In this document: piece by piece, positions 15,333 through 25,917 of the stretch
Numbering within the stretch: position 1 is the stretch's first letter
Layout: every line of letters begins with the position of its first letter
NCBI GenBank assembly: GCA_009377535.1
Contig: WHTV01000034.1
Coordinates: forward strand, 1-37,588
DNA: 37,588 bases
Source: Kiloniellaceae bacterium
GTDB lineage: Bacteria > Pseudomonadota > Alphaproteobacteria > Kiloniellales > Kiloniellaceae
Reading direction: 5' to 3'
Made by a program: the position numbers and the translations under genes
The notes under the pieces: model-generated
Databases searched by the model: none
Seen by the model: the letters and a program-made list of their open reading frames with translations, nothing else
What the model was told of the DNA's origin: nothing

Positions 15333-16394
15333 GTGAAGCTTCTGGTCATGGCGGGCGACGGCATCGGGGAGGAGATCACGGCTGCGACCCTGCAGGTGCT
15401 GCGGGCGGCCGACGGGCGCTTCGGCCTCGGCCTCGACTTCGAGGAGGCGGAGATCGGGCTGAAGGCGCTGGCCAGGCACGGCACGACCCTGCCCGAGGGC
15501 GTGCTGGAGCGGGCGCGTGCCAGCGACGGCATCATCCTGGGGCCGATCTCGCACCTCGACTATCCGCCGCCGGAGGAGGGCGGCGTGAACATTTCCGGCG
15601 TGGTGCGGGTGCAGCTCGACCTCTACGCCAACGTGCGCCCGGCGCGCACCCGCCCGGGCCTGCCGGCCAAGGGCGGCAGCTTCGACCTGGTGATCATGCG
15701 CGAGGCGACCGAGGGCTTCTATCCCGACCGCAACATGTTCGCCGGCCGCGCCGAGTTCATGACCGACCCGGACACCGCCCTCTCGATCCGCAAGATCACG
15801 CGCAAGGCCTCCGAGCGCATCGCCCGGCGCTCCTACGAGCTGGCCATGAAGCGGCGCGGGAAGGTCGCGGTCATCCACAAGGCCAACACCTTCCGCTTGA
15901 GTGACGGGCTGTTCCTCGACGCCGTGCGCAGCGTCGCGCGCGACTTTCCCGAGGTGGAGACCGAGGAGGTCATCGTCGATGCCATGGCGGCCCTGCTGGT
16001 CCGCGAGCCCGAGCGCTTCGACGTCATCTGCGCCACCAACTTCCACGCCGACATCCTCTCCGATCTCGCCTCGGAGCTGTCCGGCAGCCTCGGTCTGGCC
16101 GGCTCGGTCAATGCCGGCGACGCCCTCTGCTGCGCCCAGGCCCAGCACGGCTCGGCGCCCGACATCGCCGGGCAGGACAGGGCCAACCCGACCTCGCTGA
16201 TCCTTTCGGCCGCCATGCTGCTGGACTGGCTGGCCGAGAAACGGGCGCTGCCGGCCTGCGCCGAGGCGGCCAGGGCCATCGACCAGGCCATCGACGCGGC
16301 CCTGGCGAGACCGGAGACGCGCACCGCCGATCTCGGCGGCGCCCTCGGCACCCGCGCCTTCGCCGAGCGAATCGCCGGCGCTCTGGCGGGATAG
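15333..16394 (+). CDS. Isocitrate/isopropylmalate dehydrogenase family protein
   Basis: This is a 353-residue decarboxylating beta-hydroxyacid dehydrogenase. The start MKLLVMAGDGIGEE is the family N-terminus. The catalytic Lys183 sits in VIHKANTFRLSDGLF and a Tyr130 in REATEGFY. The metal-binding Asp residues are in VDAMA (Asp216) and FHADILSDLASELSG (Asp240, Asp244), and the coenzyme loop HGSAPDIAG is at 272-280. It oxidises and decarboxylates a malate-type acid using NAD(P). It is not next to leuA, leuC or leuD, so a role in leucine synthesis is not supported by context; a tartrate/D-malate-like role is possible. GTG 15333 is preferred (AGGG 8 bases upstream); an in-frame GTG at 15324 is the alternative. 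Confidence 0.85.
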   Translation: MKLLVMAGDGIGEEITAATLQVLRAADGRFGLGLDFEEAEIGLKALARHGTTLPEGVLERARASDGIILGPISHLDYPPPEEGGVNISGVVRVQLDLYANVRPARTRPGLPAKGGSFDLVIMREATEGFYPDRNMFAGRAEFMTDPDTALSIRKITRKASERIARRSYELAMKRRGKVAVIHKANTFRLSDGLFLDAVRSVARDFPEVETEEVIVDAMAALLVREPERFDVICATNFHADILSDLASELSGSLGLAGSVNAGDALCCAQAQHGSAPDIAGQDRANPTSLILSAAMLLDWLAEKRALPACAEAARAIDQAIDAALARPETRTADLGGALGTRAFAERIAGALAG

Positions 16395-16547
16395 GGCGCG
16401 AAAGGGCTACCCAATAAGACTAGTAGCTCAGCAAAGGATCGACCGCTGATTGTGAGGCCCCTATACTGCCGGCCGTGGGGCGGTTGCGCCGGCGGTTTGG
16501 CTGGCCGCTCCTCGCGGGGAAGAGTCCAACTGGGGGAGTTTTCATTC

Positions 16548-17318
16548 ATGAGCGATTTTTCAGCAGCGCAGGCGGCGCCCGGCAGCGGCACGTTCTCGGT
16601 CGGCGCCGTTCTCAAGCGTAGTTTCAGCACCTTCTTTGCCAACATCGTTCCCTTCGGCGTCCTGGCGCTGATCCTCTACCTGCCGACCCTGATCTACGGC
16701 TTCGTCAGCTTGGATGCGCTGGAAAGGGGCGTCGCGCCCGACTATTCGGCCGGCGACATCATCATCACCCTGCTTTCCTTCGTGCTGACCTACGTCGTGG
16801 TCGGCGCCCTGGTCTACGGCACTGTGCAGCATCTCAGCGGGCAGAAGGCGAGCCTCGGCACCATCATCTCGCGCGGGCTGTCGACGATCGTTCCGGTCAT
16901 CGTCATCGCCATTCTCCTGTCCCTCGTCGTCGGCGTCGGCTTCGCGCTGCTGATCGTGCCGGGCATCTTCCTGATCGTCGCCTACGCGGTGGTGATTCCC
17001 GCCGCGGTGGTGGAGCGGCCAGGCATCATCGGCAGCTTCAAGCGCAGCTGGGAGCTGACCAAGGGCTATCGCTGGTCGGTCCTGGGCATACTGCTCGTGC
17101 TGGCGGTCATTCTTTTCATTCTGGCCGCCGTCGTCGGATCGGTCGCCGGGATCGTCGCCTTCACGATGGGCGACTTCACGCTCCTGATCATCGTCAACTA
17201 CGTGGTCTCGGCGATTTCCGGCGCCCTGATGTCGGTCGCTCTTGCCGTGACCTACCACGACCTGCGCGTCGCCAAGGAAGGCGTCAGCACGGCGCAGATC
17301 GCCGCGGTGTTCGACTAG
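16548..17318 (+). CDS. Multi-pass membrane protein of the YciC/GPDP-membrane-domain type
   Basis: The 256-residue protein has an N-terminal cytoplasmic tail and about six membrane segments, with FSVGAVLKRSFSTFFANIVP leading into the first. The central IPAAVVERPGIIGSFKRSWE followed by LTKGYRW is a conserved loop of this family (basic amphipathic helix between membrane segments). The end is VTYHDLRVAKEGVSTAQIAA plus VFD. Proteins of this kind are integral membrane proteins of unclear function, some linked to membrane homeostasis. ATG 16548 follows TGGGGGAG by 9 bases. It is a paralog of the gene at 14534 and is convergent, by 7 bases, with the last gene of the MoxR operon. A TATACT sequence at 16462 may be its -10 box. 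Confidence 0.8.
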   Translation: MSDFSAAQAAPGSGTFSVGAVLKRSFSTFFANIVPFGVLALILYLPTLIYGFVSLDALERGVAPDYSAGDIIITLLSFVLTYVVVGALVYGTVQHLSGQKASLGTIISRGLSTIVPVIVIAILLSLVVGVGFALLIVPGIFLIVAYAVVIPAAVVERPGIIGSFKRSWELTKGYRWSVLGILLVLAVILFILAAVVGSVAGIVAFTMGDFTLLIIVNYVVSAISGALMSVALAVTYHDLRVAKEGVSTAQIAAVFD

Positions 17319-17325
17319 CAGCAGG

Positions 17326-18267
17326 CTACGCCTTCTCCCCGCCGGGCCGCTTGCGGCTATGCTTGTTCTTGCGGCGCTCGCCGAACAGCAGGCGGGCCTC
17401 CAGGTGGGCGCGCAGGGCGGCGTAGAAGGCCTGCAGGAAGCGCTCGGCATCGACGTTGTCCTCGCCGGCCCAGCCGATCTTGCGCTGGATGCGGCTGGCC
17501 ACCTCGCGGCGCGTCTCGGCGGTCTGCGGCCCGCTTTGCCGCAACACTTCCTCCAGGGTCTGCAACTCGTAGATGCCGTAGATCTCGAGCTGCGAGCGGC
17601 TGAAGGGGAACGCCGGGTCGATCTCGTCGGCGTGGCCCTTGCGTCGGGCCGCCTCGGCGGCCACGTCACCCAGCAGCAGCGCCTTCGGTGCCGAAATCAC
17701 CCAGGTGCCGGCCACGATGTCGCCGGCCCGCAGGCGGTCCTTGTTGAAGAACGGCAGCAGCAGGAAGATGCCGACCCAGACGCAGGTCAGCAGGTTGACC
17801 CAGCCCTGGCTGCCCTCGCTGGGCAGAAACAGCACCGTCATGGGCAGGAACAGCTCGACCTCGCGCAGCAGGTTGCGGGCGAAGACGGAATCGGGGCGCA
17901 GGTAGCCGCCGCGGCGGTCGATCACGCGGATGCCCAGCGCCCGCTTGCCGGGGGTCTGGCCCTGCCAGCGCAGCTCGAAATAGATGAAGTAGAAGCTGCG
18001 GATGAGAAAGGAGATCAGGATCATCAGGCCGGCGGCCACGCCGTCGATGCGGAGCCATCCGAGGCCGAAGTAGAACGCCAGCACCAGGGCGGCGATGGCG
18101 GTGAACATGATGAGGAGGTCGATCAGCACCGCGGCGGCACGTTCGCCGCGCTCGGCCAGCTGAAAGATCAGCGGCACGCCCTCCGGGGTCAGCAGGCGGC
18201 GCTCGCTGCGGGCGCGCGGCTGGGCCTCCGAATTTGCGCCGGCGTCAGTCGTCGCCATCTTGCTCAT
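17326..18267 (-). CDS. RDD family membrane protein
   Basis: The 313-residue protein has an RDD domain: Arg43 before the first membrane segment (about 46-67) and Asp50 inside it. A second segment lies at 77-97, followed by the loop WQGQTPGKRALGIRVIDRRG (101-120) that is diagnostic for RDD proteins. A third segment falls around 150-172. The C-terminal 100 residues are soluble and charged. It is the last gene of the MoxR operon and overlaps the SpoIIM-like gene by 23 bases. RDD proteins are often small transporters or membrane scaffolds, and within MoxR operons their role is not known. ATG 18258 (MATTDAG) is an alternative start. Confidence 0.85.
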   Translation of the reverse strand: MSKMATTDAGANSEAQPRARSERRLLTPEGVPLIFQLAERGERAAAVLIDLLIMFTAIAALVLAFYFGLGWLRIDGVAAGLMILISFLIRSFYFIYFELRWQGQTPGKRALGIRVIDRRGGYLRPDSVFARNLLREVELFLPMTVLFLPSEGSQGWVNLLTCVWVGIFLLLPFFNKDRLRAGDIVAGTWVISAPKALLLGDVAAEAARRKGHADEIDPAFPFSRSQLEIYGIYELQTLEEVLRQSGPQTAETRREVASRIQRKIGWAGEDNVDAERFLQAFYAALRAHLEARLLFGERRKNKHSRKRPGGEKA

Positions 18268-19264
18268 CCCGTCCGCCGAGAGCGAAGTAGGTCAGCCAGA
18301 AGGCCAGCATGGCGCCGCCGATGACGTAGCGCGACGTGACGTCGGTTACCAGCTGGCGGGCGAAGCCTTCGAGGAAGCCGGCAACGAAGAGCATCAGCAC
18401 GGCGCCCATGATGAGGGTGCCGGCGGCGCGGCCGCGCCGTGCCAGGCTCTCCAGCCGCGTCTCGCGGTCCGGGAAGATGATCGCCCCGGCCAGCACCAGG
18501 CCGCCGCCGCCGCAGAGCACGATGGCGAGCAGCTCCGTGGTGCCGTGCACCGAGAGCCAGCCGACCAGGTCCCAGGTCAGGCCGCGGGAGTCGTAGAGGG
18601 CGAGGAAGGCGCCGAGCGTCAGGCCGTTGTAGAACAGCAGCAGCACCGTCGGCACGCCGAGCGCGAAGCCGAGAGCAAAGGCGAAGATGCCGATGGCCGA
18701 ATTATGCGAGAAGAGGCTGGTGGCGAAATGGAACAGCATATCCGCCGCTGAATCGGCGCCGTCATAGAGCCCCTCGCGCAGGAAATCGGTGGAGGCGGCC
18801 GGGCTGCGCCCGCCGGCCATGCCGGTGCCGACGAAGCTGTAGTACCAGTCGGCGTTGGCCTCGACCAGCAGGAAGCCGATCACCGCGCCCAGAGTCATCC
18901 AGAGCGCGGAGAGCAGATTGGGCCAGAGGGCTGCGCGCACGGCGCCCGGAAAGCCGCGCCGCAGGAAGTATCCGATGCCTTCAAGCAGGCTCGACCGCGC
19001 GCCATAGACCTGAAAGTAGGCGCGTGCCGACAGGCTCTCCAGATAGTTCAGCACGTTCTGGTCGAGCGAGATGGAGCGGGCTACCGAGAGCGAGGAGAGC
19101 GTGGCGCGATAGAGAGTCGGCAGGCGCAGCAGGTCGTCGGCCGGCAGCGACTTCAGGCCGCGCCTTTCGGCGCGGGAAACCAGGTCCTCCAACTCGCGCC
19201 AGGTCTTCTCGCGCTCGCGGCGGAATTCGAAGCTCTTGAGAGGGCTCTTCAGCGGCACGCTCAT
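18245..19264 (-). CDS. Stage II sporulation protein M (SpoIIM) family membrane protein
   Basis: This is a 339-residue protein. A soluble helical N-terminal part (about 1-110) is rich in Arg and Glu and includes [20 protein letters not shown] and ARAYFQVYG. It is followed by five or six membrane segments with [20 protein letters not shown] near 196-215, [17 protein letters not shown] and the [18 protein letters not shown] loop. These match the SpoIIM/DUF95 family, which in spore formers helps membrane engulfment. In proteobacteria, which do not form spores, it is found with MoxR and DUF58 genes. It probably forms the membrane part of the same complex. It starts 16 bases after the DUF58 stop. 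Confidence 0.88.
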   Translation of the reverse strand: MSVPLKSPLKSFEFRREREKTWRELEDLVSRAERRGLKSLPADDLLRLPTLYRATLSSLSVARSISLDQNVLNYLESLSARAYFQVYGARSSLLEGIGYFLRRGFPGAVRAALWPNLLSALWMTLGAVIGFLLVEANADWYYSFVGTGMAGGRSPAASTDFLREGLYDGADSAADMLFHFATSLFSHNSAIGIFAFALGFALGVPTVLLLFYNGLTLGAFLALYDSRGLTWDLVGWLSVHGTTELLAIVLCGGGGLVLAGAIIFPDRETRLESLARRGRAAGTLIMGAVLMLFVAGFLEGFARQLVTDVTSRYVIGGAMLAFWLTYFALGGRDEQDGDD

Positions 19265-19280
19265 GTCGAAGCCGTTCCCA

Positions 19281-20591
19281 TCAAATCAGCTCGCGGCGCT
19301 TGATCTCGAGGTAGCGGTTGATGAGCGCCGGCCCGATCTGGTCGACGCGCACGTCGAGGCAGTGTACGCCCAGGCGGCGCAGGCGCTCCAGCACCACGCG
19401 GCGCTCGCGCAGGAACTCGTCGGCGATGACGGAGCGGGCCAGGGCATTGAGGCTGGCGGGCTCGCCGTCGACGGTGTCGGCCAGCAGCGGATCGCGCAGG
19501 CAGACGAAGAGCACGACGTGCCGCCCGGCCAGGCGCTCGACGTTCTCCAGCATCAGCTCGGCGGTGATGGTATCGACGAACTCGGTCTGCAAGACGATCA
19601 GCGAACGGCGGTCGAGGCGGCTGACGAGGGTGGACAGGCCGAGGGTGAAGTTGGTTTCATCCGGGCTGTAGGCCAGTTCCGTTGCCGCGCGCTGCAGGCG
19701 CCAGAAGGAGGCGACGCCGCCGACCGGCTGGCTGACCACGCGGACCTGCGAGTCGAACCCGAAGACGCCGATGCGGTCGCCGGCCCGCAGCGAGACATAG
19801 CCGAGCTGCAAGGCGGCATTGACGGCGTGGTCGAGCTTGGCGATGCCGGCCAGCGGCTCGCTCATCAGGTGGCCGGTGTCGAAGGCCAGCACGATCTGGT
19901 GATTGCGCTCGCTGCGGAATTCCTTGCACAGCAGGTTGAGGTGGCGGGCCGAATGCTTCCAGTCGATGGCGCGCGGGTCGAGCCCCGGCAGGTATTCGCG
20001 CAGGGATTCGAACTCGGAGCCTTCGCCTTGCTGGTATTGCGGCTTGACGCCGTAGAGCGCGCTGGGATCGGCGAACTGCAGAGCGGTCTGGCGCACCGCC
20101 TTCACGTTGGGCGTGACCGGGATCTCACGTCCGATCGCTACGATGCGCAGGCGGTAGACCAGGCCGAGCGGCCCGCGCCAGCGCAACCACAACCGCTCGA
20201 TGCGTGCCTTGCCGCGGCGGCGGGCCGCCAGCCGGAAGGCCGCCCGCGCCTCGCCGTGCCGATTCAAGGGTGCCAGGAGACGCGGCGGCCGGTCGAGGTC
20301 GTCGCCGACGTCGCAGAGCAGTTCGATGACCGCCCGGCGATCGCTCTCGCAGCTCAGGTGGACCTGGAGCTCGTCAGCCTGGCCGATGTTGAGGTGCTGC
20401 GGCAGGTTCACCTGCACGTTCAGCCGACCGGGCGCGAGGGAGAAGACCGCATCGAGCAGCAGGGCGAAGCAGGCCAGGAAAAGATAGGCCGGCACGTAGG
20501 GCCACGACGCCGCGTCGGCCAGCAGCACGGCGAAAGCCAGCGGAATGCCGGCGGCAAAGACCGCCACGGCGCGCGGCGTCGGCCGGATCAT
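19281..20591 (-). CDS. DUF58 domain protein (von Willebrand A-like)
   Basis: The 436-residue protein has two N-terminal membrane segments (about 8-28 and 31-50), a beta-rich middle and the DUF58 signature [19 protein letters not shown] at 198-216. The A-domain-like fold follows. The metal-site motif that would read DxSxS is DTGHL at 238-242, so classical metal binding is probably lost. DUF58 proteins are the usual partners of MoxR ATPases: the ATPase is thought to remodel or activate targets bound by the A-like domain. The gene lies 30 bases after moxR and 16 before the SpoIIM-like gene, in one operon. Confidence 0.9.
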   Translation of the reverse strand: MIRPTPRAVAVFAAGIPLAFAVLLADAASWPYVPAYLFLACFALLLDAVFSLAPGRLNVQVNLPQHLNIGQADELQVHLSCESDRRAVIELLCDVGDDLDRPPRLLAPLNRHGEARAAFRLAARRRGKARIERLWLRWRGPLGLVYRLRIVAIGREIPVTPNVKAVRQTALQFADPSALYGVKPQYQQGEGSEFESLREYLPGLDPRAIDWKHSARHLNLLCKEFRSERNHQIVLAFDTGHLMSEPLAGIAKLDHAVNAALQLGYVSLRAGDRIGVFGFDSQVRVVSQPVGGVASFWRLQRAATELAYSPDETNFTLGLSTLVSRLDRRSLIVLQTEFVDTITAELMLENVERLAGRHVVLFVCLRDPLLADTVDGEPASLNALARSVIADEFLRERRVVLERLRRLGVHCLDVRVDQIGPALINRYLEIKRRELI

Positions 20592-20621
20592 GCGGGCCGC
20601 CGGGTCATCATGGCGTCCGCC

Positions 20622-21578
<957 letters not shown>

Positions 21579-22811
21579 GTATCATCTCCTGTTTCCATCT
21601 GTAAAGGCGCAGCGCCGCACGCAAAGCCTGGGTTGTCGCTGTGCGCGGGCCGCGGAGGGCGGCGGCCAGCTCGGCGTTCACCTCGCTGTAGCGCTGCGTG
21701 GTGCCGCGTGCATCGCCGACCTGGTTCAGCCAGTGCATCAGCGCGCGGTCGTCGTGGTGCAGCGTGATCTCGCGCGGGATGTGCAGGTGGCGCGCCAGGT
21801 CCCGCAGGCTCGCCTCGTGGTAGCGGCGCAGGATGTCGGCCAGGTTGCCGGCGTATTCGAAGAGGCTGGCGGTGTTGGCGATGAGCACTTGCTTGCCGGC
21901 CTCGAGACGCGGGCGCGGCGGCAGCGGGGCGCCGAAGCGCCCGGCCGCCGCCCCGACCAGCACCGCGACGGCGAGCAGGCTTTGCAGGATCGCCAGGTTG
22001 AGCGGAAAGCTGAACAGCGCCTGCCAGAGGTCCGGGGATAGCGTGAAGCCGTGAATGGTCTCGTCGAAGATCACGGCGCCGCCACCCTGCAGCAGCGCAT
22101 CGACCATGGCGACGGCGAAGGCGGCGTTGTCGCCCTCGTCGATGCCGCTGTTGCTGATGACGTCGGGGTCCGAGAGAACCCAGACCGAGGTGCCTGCCCA
22201 GTTGTATTCGCCGAGGAGGACCCCTGCGTCGCTATGGACGATGGGGGAGATCCCGTCGGACTTGATGAGCTGAGGCTCCGTCAGGCTCGGCCGGATATCC
22301 CACGCGATGGTGCGCCAATCCTGCTCGTTGTGGCTGCGGACGATCTCTGCCCCTTCATCGATGACCTGCAGCAGTTTTTCGACGGCCAAGCGATCCAGCA
22401 GGCGCAGCGTCGCCACCCAGCGGCGGTTTTGAAAATCGGGAAGGCCGCGCCACTTGGGCAGCACCACCAGCACGCGGTCGGTTTCCGTGATCTGATCCAG
22501 TGTCGCCAGGGCGGCGTCGTCGCCGTTCGGCTGGGCCAGGACCAGCAGGCCGTCGCCGTTGTAAGCCTTGGCCGCCGACTCGTTGCGGCTGAGGACGACG
22601 GGGATCCCGAGTTCTTCGAGGATCTCGGTCCAGGCCTTGTGGCCGATGGCGGAATAGGAATAGGCGTTGCTGTCGGAGGTGCCCTCGGTCTGCGGATCCG
22701 CGTAGATGCCGACCAGGGCGGCGGCCACGAAAGACAACAGGCCGACGCCGACCAGGAGGCCGACGACGCGGAAGGAGAACGCGCCGTCGCTACGGTCTCC
22801 GCCAGCGTCGC

Positions 22812-23558
22812 TCATGCTGCCGGCGCTCCTGCGGGCGCCGCTTCCTCGCCGCCGAGGCGCAGGAAATCGGCGCGACAGTCGCGGTACTCCGGCTCCGCCG
22901 CGCGGCGGCCGCCGAAGTGGTTGATTTCCGACAGCTCCACCATGCGCGACAGGGGCGCCCGCGTGGCGCCGGGCAGGACGGGCAGACGAAGCACCTCCCG
23001 GCCGGTCATGGCCGGTGCCACCCGCGGGCCGAGCTCCCGGTGCAGGCGGTCCATGGCGACCAGCAGCAGCAGGTGGATGGCTTCGCCGAAGCGGCCTTCG
23101 GCGGCGAGCTGGTCGGCCTCCGCCAGACTGCGCGGGTCGAAGCTGCGCGGCCCGGCCAGGGGAGTCTCGACCCGCTGCGTTCCCTCCGCCGGCAGGTCGC
23201 GGTTGCGCTTGAAGGCGCTGCGGTCGCGCAGGAAATCCACCAGCAGGTTGACGAGGAAGAAGAGAACCAGGGCGGCGACGCCGATGAGGATTCCCCAGTA
23301 GAGGGTCTCGGCCAGCCAGGGCGGGATGCGGAACGGCACGATCTTGGACGTCTCTTCCGGTGCCGGCGGTCCGGTCTGGTAGCGGCTGTCCGCCAGCACC
23401 CGGTCGCGGCTCTCGCGGACCTCTTCGGCATCGTAGGCGCCGGCCTGGGCGAGCGCCGCCGCGACGGAGATCAGCAGCAACAGGACGGCCAGAGCGGCGG
23501 CTGCCCTCGGTTTGCGGCGTCCGCCGGGCCCGCGCAGTGATCTCAACTCAGAGTTCAT
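22812..23558 (-). CDS. DUF4129 domain membrane protein
   Basis: The 248-residue protein has a hydrophobic N-terminus (18-38, signal or anchor), a periplasmic piece, a membrane segment at about 85-109 and a cytoplasmic C-terminal domain. That domain, rich in Arg and Leu (AEGRFGEAIHLLLLVAMDRL near 165, LTGREVLRL-like TGREVLRLPVLPG, then EPEYRDCRADFLRL), is the DUF4129 pattern. It begins the six-gene operon. ATG 23558 has no Shine-Dalgarno sequence, but a TATATC box lies just 9 bases upstream, so the transcript may be leaderless. Longer frames up to 23732 cross that box and are not chosen. Function unknown. Confidence 0.82.
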   Translation of the reverse strand: MNSELRSLRGPGGRRKPRAAAALAVLLLLISVAAALAQAGAYDAEEVRESRDRVLADSRYQTGPPAPEETSKIVPFRIPPWLAETLYWGILIGVAALVLFFLVNLLVDFLRDRSAFKRNRDLPAEGTQRVETPLAGPRSFDPRSLAEADQLAAEGRFGEAIHLLLLVAMDRLHRELGPRVAPAMTGREVLRLPVLPGATRAPLSRMVELSEINHFGGRRAAEPEYRDCRADFLRLGGEEAAPAGAPAA

Positions 23559-23567
23559 CGAATGAGG

Positions 23568-23573
23568 GATATA
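23568..23573 (-). promoter_or_regulatory. Possible -10 box for a leaderless MoxR-operon transcript
   Basis: On the minus strand TATATC lies 9 bases before the DUF4129 ATG, which would place the transcription start at or next to the start codon. The -35 region 17 bases upstream (TGGATT) is only half matched to consensus. The lack of a ribosome binding site for this gene supports the idea. Confidence 0.3.
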
Positions 23574-23806
23574 ACCCGACATGCCAGGGCAATCCATTGC
23601 GAAGTTGTCGGCGATACCACAGCCGCCAGGTTTCCCACCTCCGCGAGGTGATTTTGAGGCGGAACATGGGCTATGGAACATGCTAAGCGCATGAACGGCC
23701 AGGCTTGCCATGCAAAGGTGTGCCTGCCACATCTTCGACGCGGCCAGGGCGGAGGGCCGAAGTCGTGCCGGGGCTTGGAGGCAGCTGTCGTGAGCAGGGA
23801 GTGTCA

Positions 23807-24727
23807 GTGACCGAAGGGCCCGTGAAGATCGCCGCCGTCGGGGCCTGCCATCCGGATCGCAAGGCGCGCGCGGCCGCGCCTTTCATCGAGGGCGCCTCCA
23901 ACCCGGTGGACCTGCGCAGCTGTCCCGGCGGCGTCGCCCGCAATGCGGCGGAGACTCTTGCGCGGCTCGGGGCGGCCGTGGCGCTGGTCAGCCGCCTCGG
24001 CCAGGATGCGGAGGGCGAGGCGATGCTGGAGGCCTTGCGGTCCCTGCCGCTCGATCTGCGCGGCGTCACCCGTTCGCAGGGGACGCCGACGGCCTTCCAT
24101 CTCATCGCCCTGCAGCCCGATGGCGAAATGCTGGTCGCGCTCGCCGACATGGGGATCTACGACGAGATCACGCCGGCGCTGCTGGAGAGCCTGCCGTCGG
24201 ATCTCTGGGAGGTCGATGCGATCTTCGCCGACTGCAATCTGCCGGCCGGGACGCTAGGCTTTCTTGCCGGCCTGCGGCGCGACTCGCGCCTTCTGGCGGT
24301 GAACGGCGTGTCGCCGGCCAAGGTTGAGCGCCTGCGCCCCCTCCTGGCGGCCTGCGACCTGCTGTTCGTGAACCGGCAGGAGGCGGCGGCGCTGCTGGCG
24401 GCGGCGGGCCTCGACCCGCTGGACGCCACGGCCAAGCTGCGCGCGGCCGGGGCGGGCGAAGTGGTGATGACCCTCGGCGGCGCGGGGATCTGCGTCGCCG
24501 CGGCGGAGGAGAGCGTGATGCTGGAGACTTTGGACAACCGGGTGGTCGACATCACCGGGGCCGGCGATGCCCTGGCGGCTGCCTTCCTGGAGGCCCGCGT
24601 GCGCGGCTGCGATCCGACGGCGGCGGGGCGCCGCGCCCTGGCGGCCGCCAAGCTGACGGTGGCCAGCGAGGACAGCGTCAGCCGGCAGCTCTCGCCGCAA
24701 GCGCTCGATCGGCTGGTGGCGCCATGA
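23807..24727 (+). CDS. psuK: PfkB family kinase, probable pseudouridine kinase
   Basis: The 306-residue ribokinase-fold sugar kinase has the N-terminal substrate signature CPGGVARNAAETLARLG (near 44-60) and the C-terminal PfkB signature DITGAGDALAAAFLEA near 247-262. The latter contains the catalytic Asp of GAGD. It would phosphorylate pseudouridine at the 5' position. The specific call comes from context: its stop codon overlaps by 4 bases the start of psuG, whose product cleaves the resulting phosphate. GTG 23807 is chosen because AGGGAG lies 5 bases upstream; GTG 23801 and GTG 23822 are alternatives. Confidence 0.87.
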   Translation: MTEGPVKIAAVGACHPDRKARAAAPFIEGASNPVDLRSCPGGVARNAAETLARLGAAVALVSRLGQDAEGEAMLEALRSLPLDLRGVTRSQGTPTAFHLIALQPDGEMLVALADMGIYDEITPALLESLPSDLWEVDAIFADCNLPAGTLGFLAGLRRDSRLLAVNGVSPAKVERLRPLLAACDLLFVNRQEAAALLAAAGLDPLDATAKLRAAGAGEVVMTLGGAGICVAAAEESVMLETLDNRVVDITGAGDALAAAFLEARVRGCDPTAAGRRALAAAKLTVASEDSVSRQLSPQALDRLVAP

Positions 24728-25635
24728 CGGCACGGCTGGAGGTTCTGCCCGAGGTGCGCGACGCCTTGACCGCGGGGCGGCCGGTGGTGGCGCTGGAATC
24801 CACCATCATCACCCACGGCATGCCGGCGCCGCGCAATCTGGAGACGGCGCGTGCGGTAGAGGCCGCCGTGCGCGCCGGCGGTGCCGTGCCGGCGACCATC
24901 GCGCTGCTCGACGGCAGCATCCGCATCGGCCTGGCGGCGGGCGAGCTGGAGCGTCTGGCCGGCGAGAGGCAGGTCGCCAAGGTGAGCCGCGCCGACCTGC
25001 CGGCGGTGCTGGCGGCCGGCGCGCCCGGCTCCACCACCGTGGCGGCCACCATGATCTGCGCCGCCCTGGCCGGCATCCGGGTCTTCGCCACCGGCGGCAT
25101 CGGCGGCGTCCACCGCGGCGCGGCGCAGAGCTTCGACGTCTCCGCCGACCTGCAGGAGCTGGCGCGCACGCCGGTCGCCGTGGTCTGCGCGGGCGCCAAG
25201 GCGATCCTCGATCTGCCGAAGACGCTGGAGGTGCTGGAGACCCTCGGCGTGCCGGTGATCGGCTACCGCTGCGACGAGCTGCCGGCCTTCTACAGCCGGG
25301 CCTCGGGGCTGGCGGTGCCGCTGCGTCGGGATTCGGCAGCGGAGATCGCGGCGGTCATGCAGGCCAAGTGGGCGCTCGGACTCGGCGGCGGCTTGGTGAT
25401 CGGCAATCCCATTCCGGAGGCCGCGGAGATCCCTGCCGAGGCCATCGCGGCTCACATCGAGACCGCGCTGGCAGAGGCGGCCGCAGAAGGCGTTCAGGCC
25501 AAGGCGGTGACGCCTTTCCTGCTGGCCCGCCTGGAGACGCTCACCGGCGGCGCCAGCCTGGAGGCCAACGTCGCGCTGGTGCTGAACAACGCGCGGCTCG
25601 CGGCAGCGATCGCGTCGGCGTTTGCCGAGTTGTAG
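24724..25635 (+). CDS. psuG: Pseudouridine-5'-phosphate glycosidase
   Basis: This is a 303-residue protein with strong family motifs. VVALESTIITHGMPAPRNLE near 21-40 holds the conserved Glu25. Further motifs are VSRADLP, GSTTVAATM, FATGGIGGVHRGA near 121-133 and the catalytic Lys159 in CAGAKAILDLPKTLE. It reversibly splits pseudouridine 5'-phosphate, through a ring-opened lysine adduct, to uracil and ribose 5-phosphate, completing the salvage begun by psuK. The two genes overlap by 4 bases and form an operon. No pseudouridine transporter gene is adjacent; repeat element A follows. Confidence 0.95.
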   Translation: MTARLEVLPEVRDALTAGRPVVALESTIITHGMPAPRNLETARAVEAAVRAGGAVPATIALLDGSIRIGLAAGELERLAGERQVAKVSRADLPAVLAAGAPGSTTVAATMICAALAGIRVFATGGIGGVHRGAAQSFDVSADLQELARTPVAVVCAGAKAILDLPKTLEVLETLGVPVIGYRCDELPAFYSRASGLAVPLRRDSAAEIAAVMQAKWALGLGGGLVIGNPIPEAAEIPAEAIAAHIETALAEAAAEGVQAKAVTPFLLARLETLTGGASLEANVALVLNNARLAAAIASAFAEL

Positions 25636-25676
25636 CGTCCACTCAATTCGTCACCCTCGGCCTTGAGCTTAAAGTG

Positions 25677-25915
25677 TTCACACATCGCATGCAGTAGAAG
25701 CTCGTCCTCGCCACACCGAAGGCTGTCGCCCCGGCACTCGTTGCCGGGACCTAATGCCCTCGCCGTTCAATTGATGTATGCGTCGTAGGGCATCGTCACC
25801 CGCTGACGCCGATGGGTCCCGGGGACAAGCCCCGAGACGACAGTGGTGTGTGTATGGGCAGTGTGAAAAAGCCACCCGAGATATGTGCATCTCGTAGCCC
25901 GCGAGGAGAGAGGGG
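25677..25915. repeat. Interspersed repeat copy A (about 240 bp, MITE- or BIME-like)
   Basis: This copy aligns along its length with copy B at 29285-29581 in the same orientation. Left arm TTCACACATC (25677-25686), then a degenerate REP (GCTGTCGCC... 25722-25757), a spacer of about 50 bases with TCGTAGGGC, a clear REP (GGGTCCCGGGGACAAGCCCC at 25814-25833, continuing to GACGACAG), and right arm GAGATATGTGCATCTCGTAG (25878-25897) with a GC-rich end. The last bases stand only a few positions from the methyltransferase stop codon. It fills the whole gap between psuG and that gene. No protein is encoded. Confidence 0.8.
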
Positions 25916-25917
25916 TC

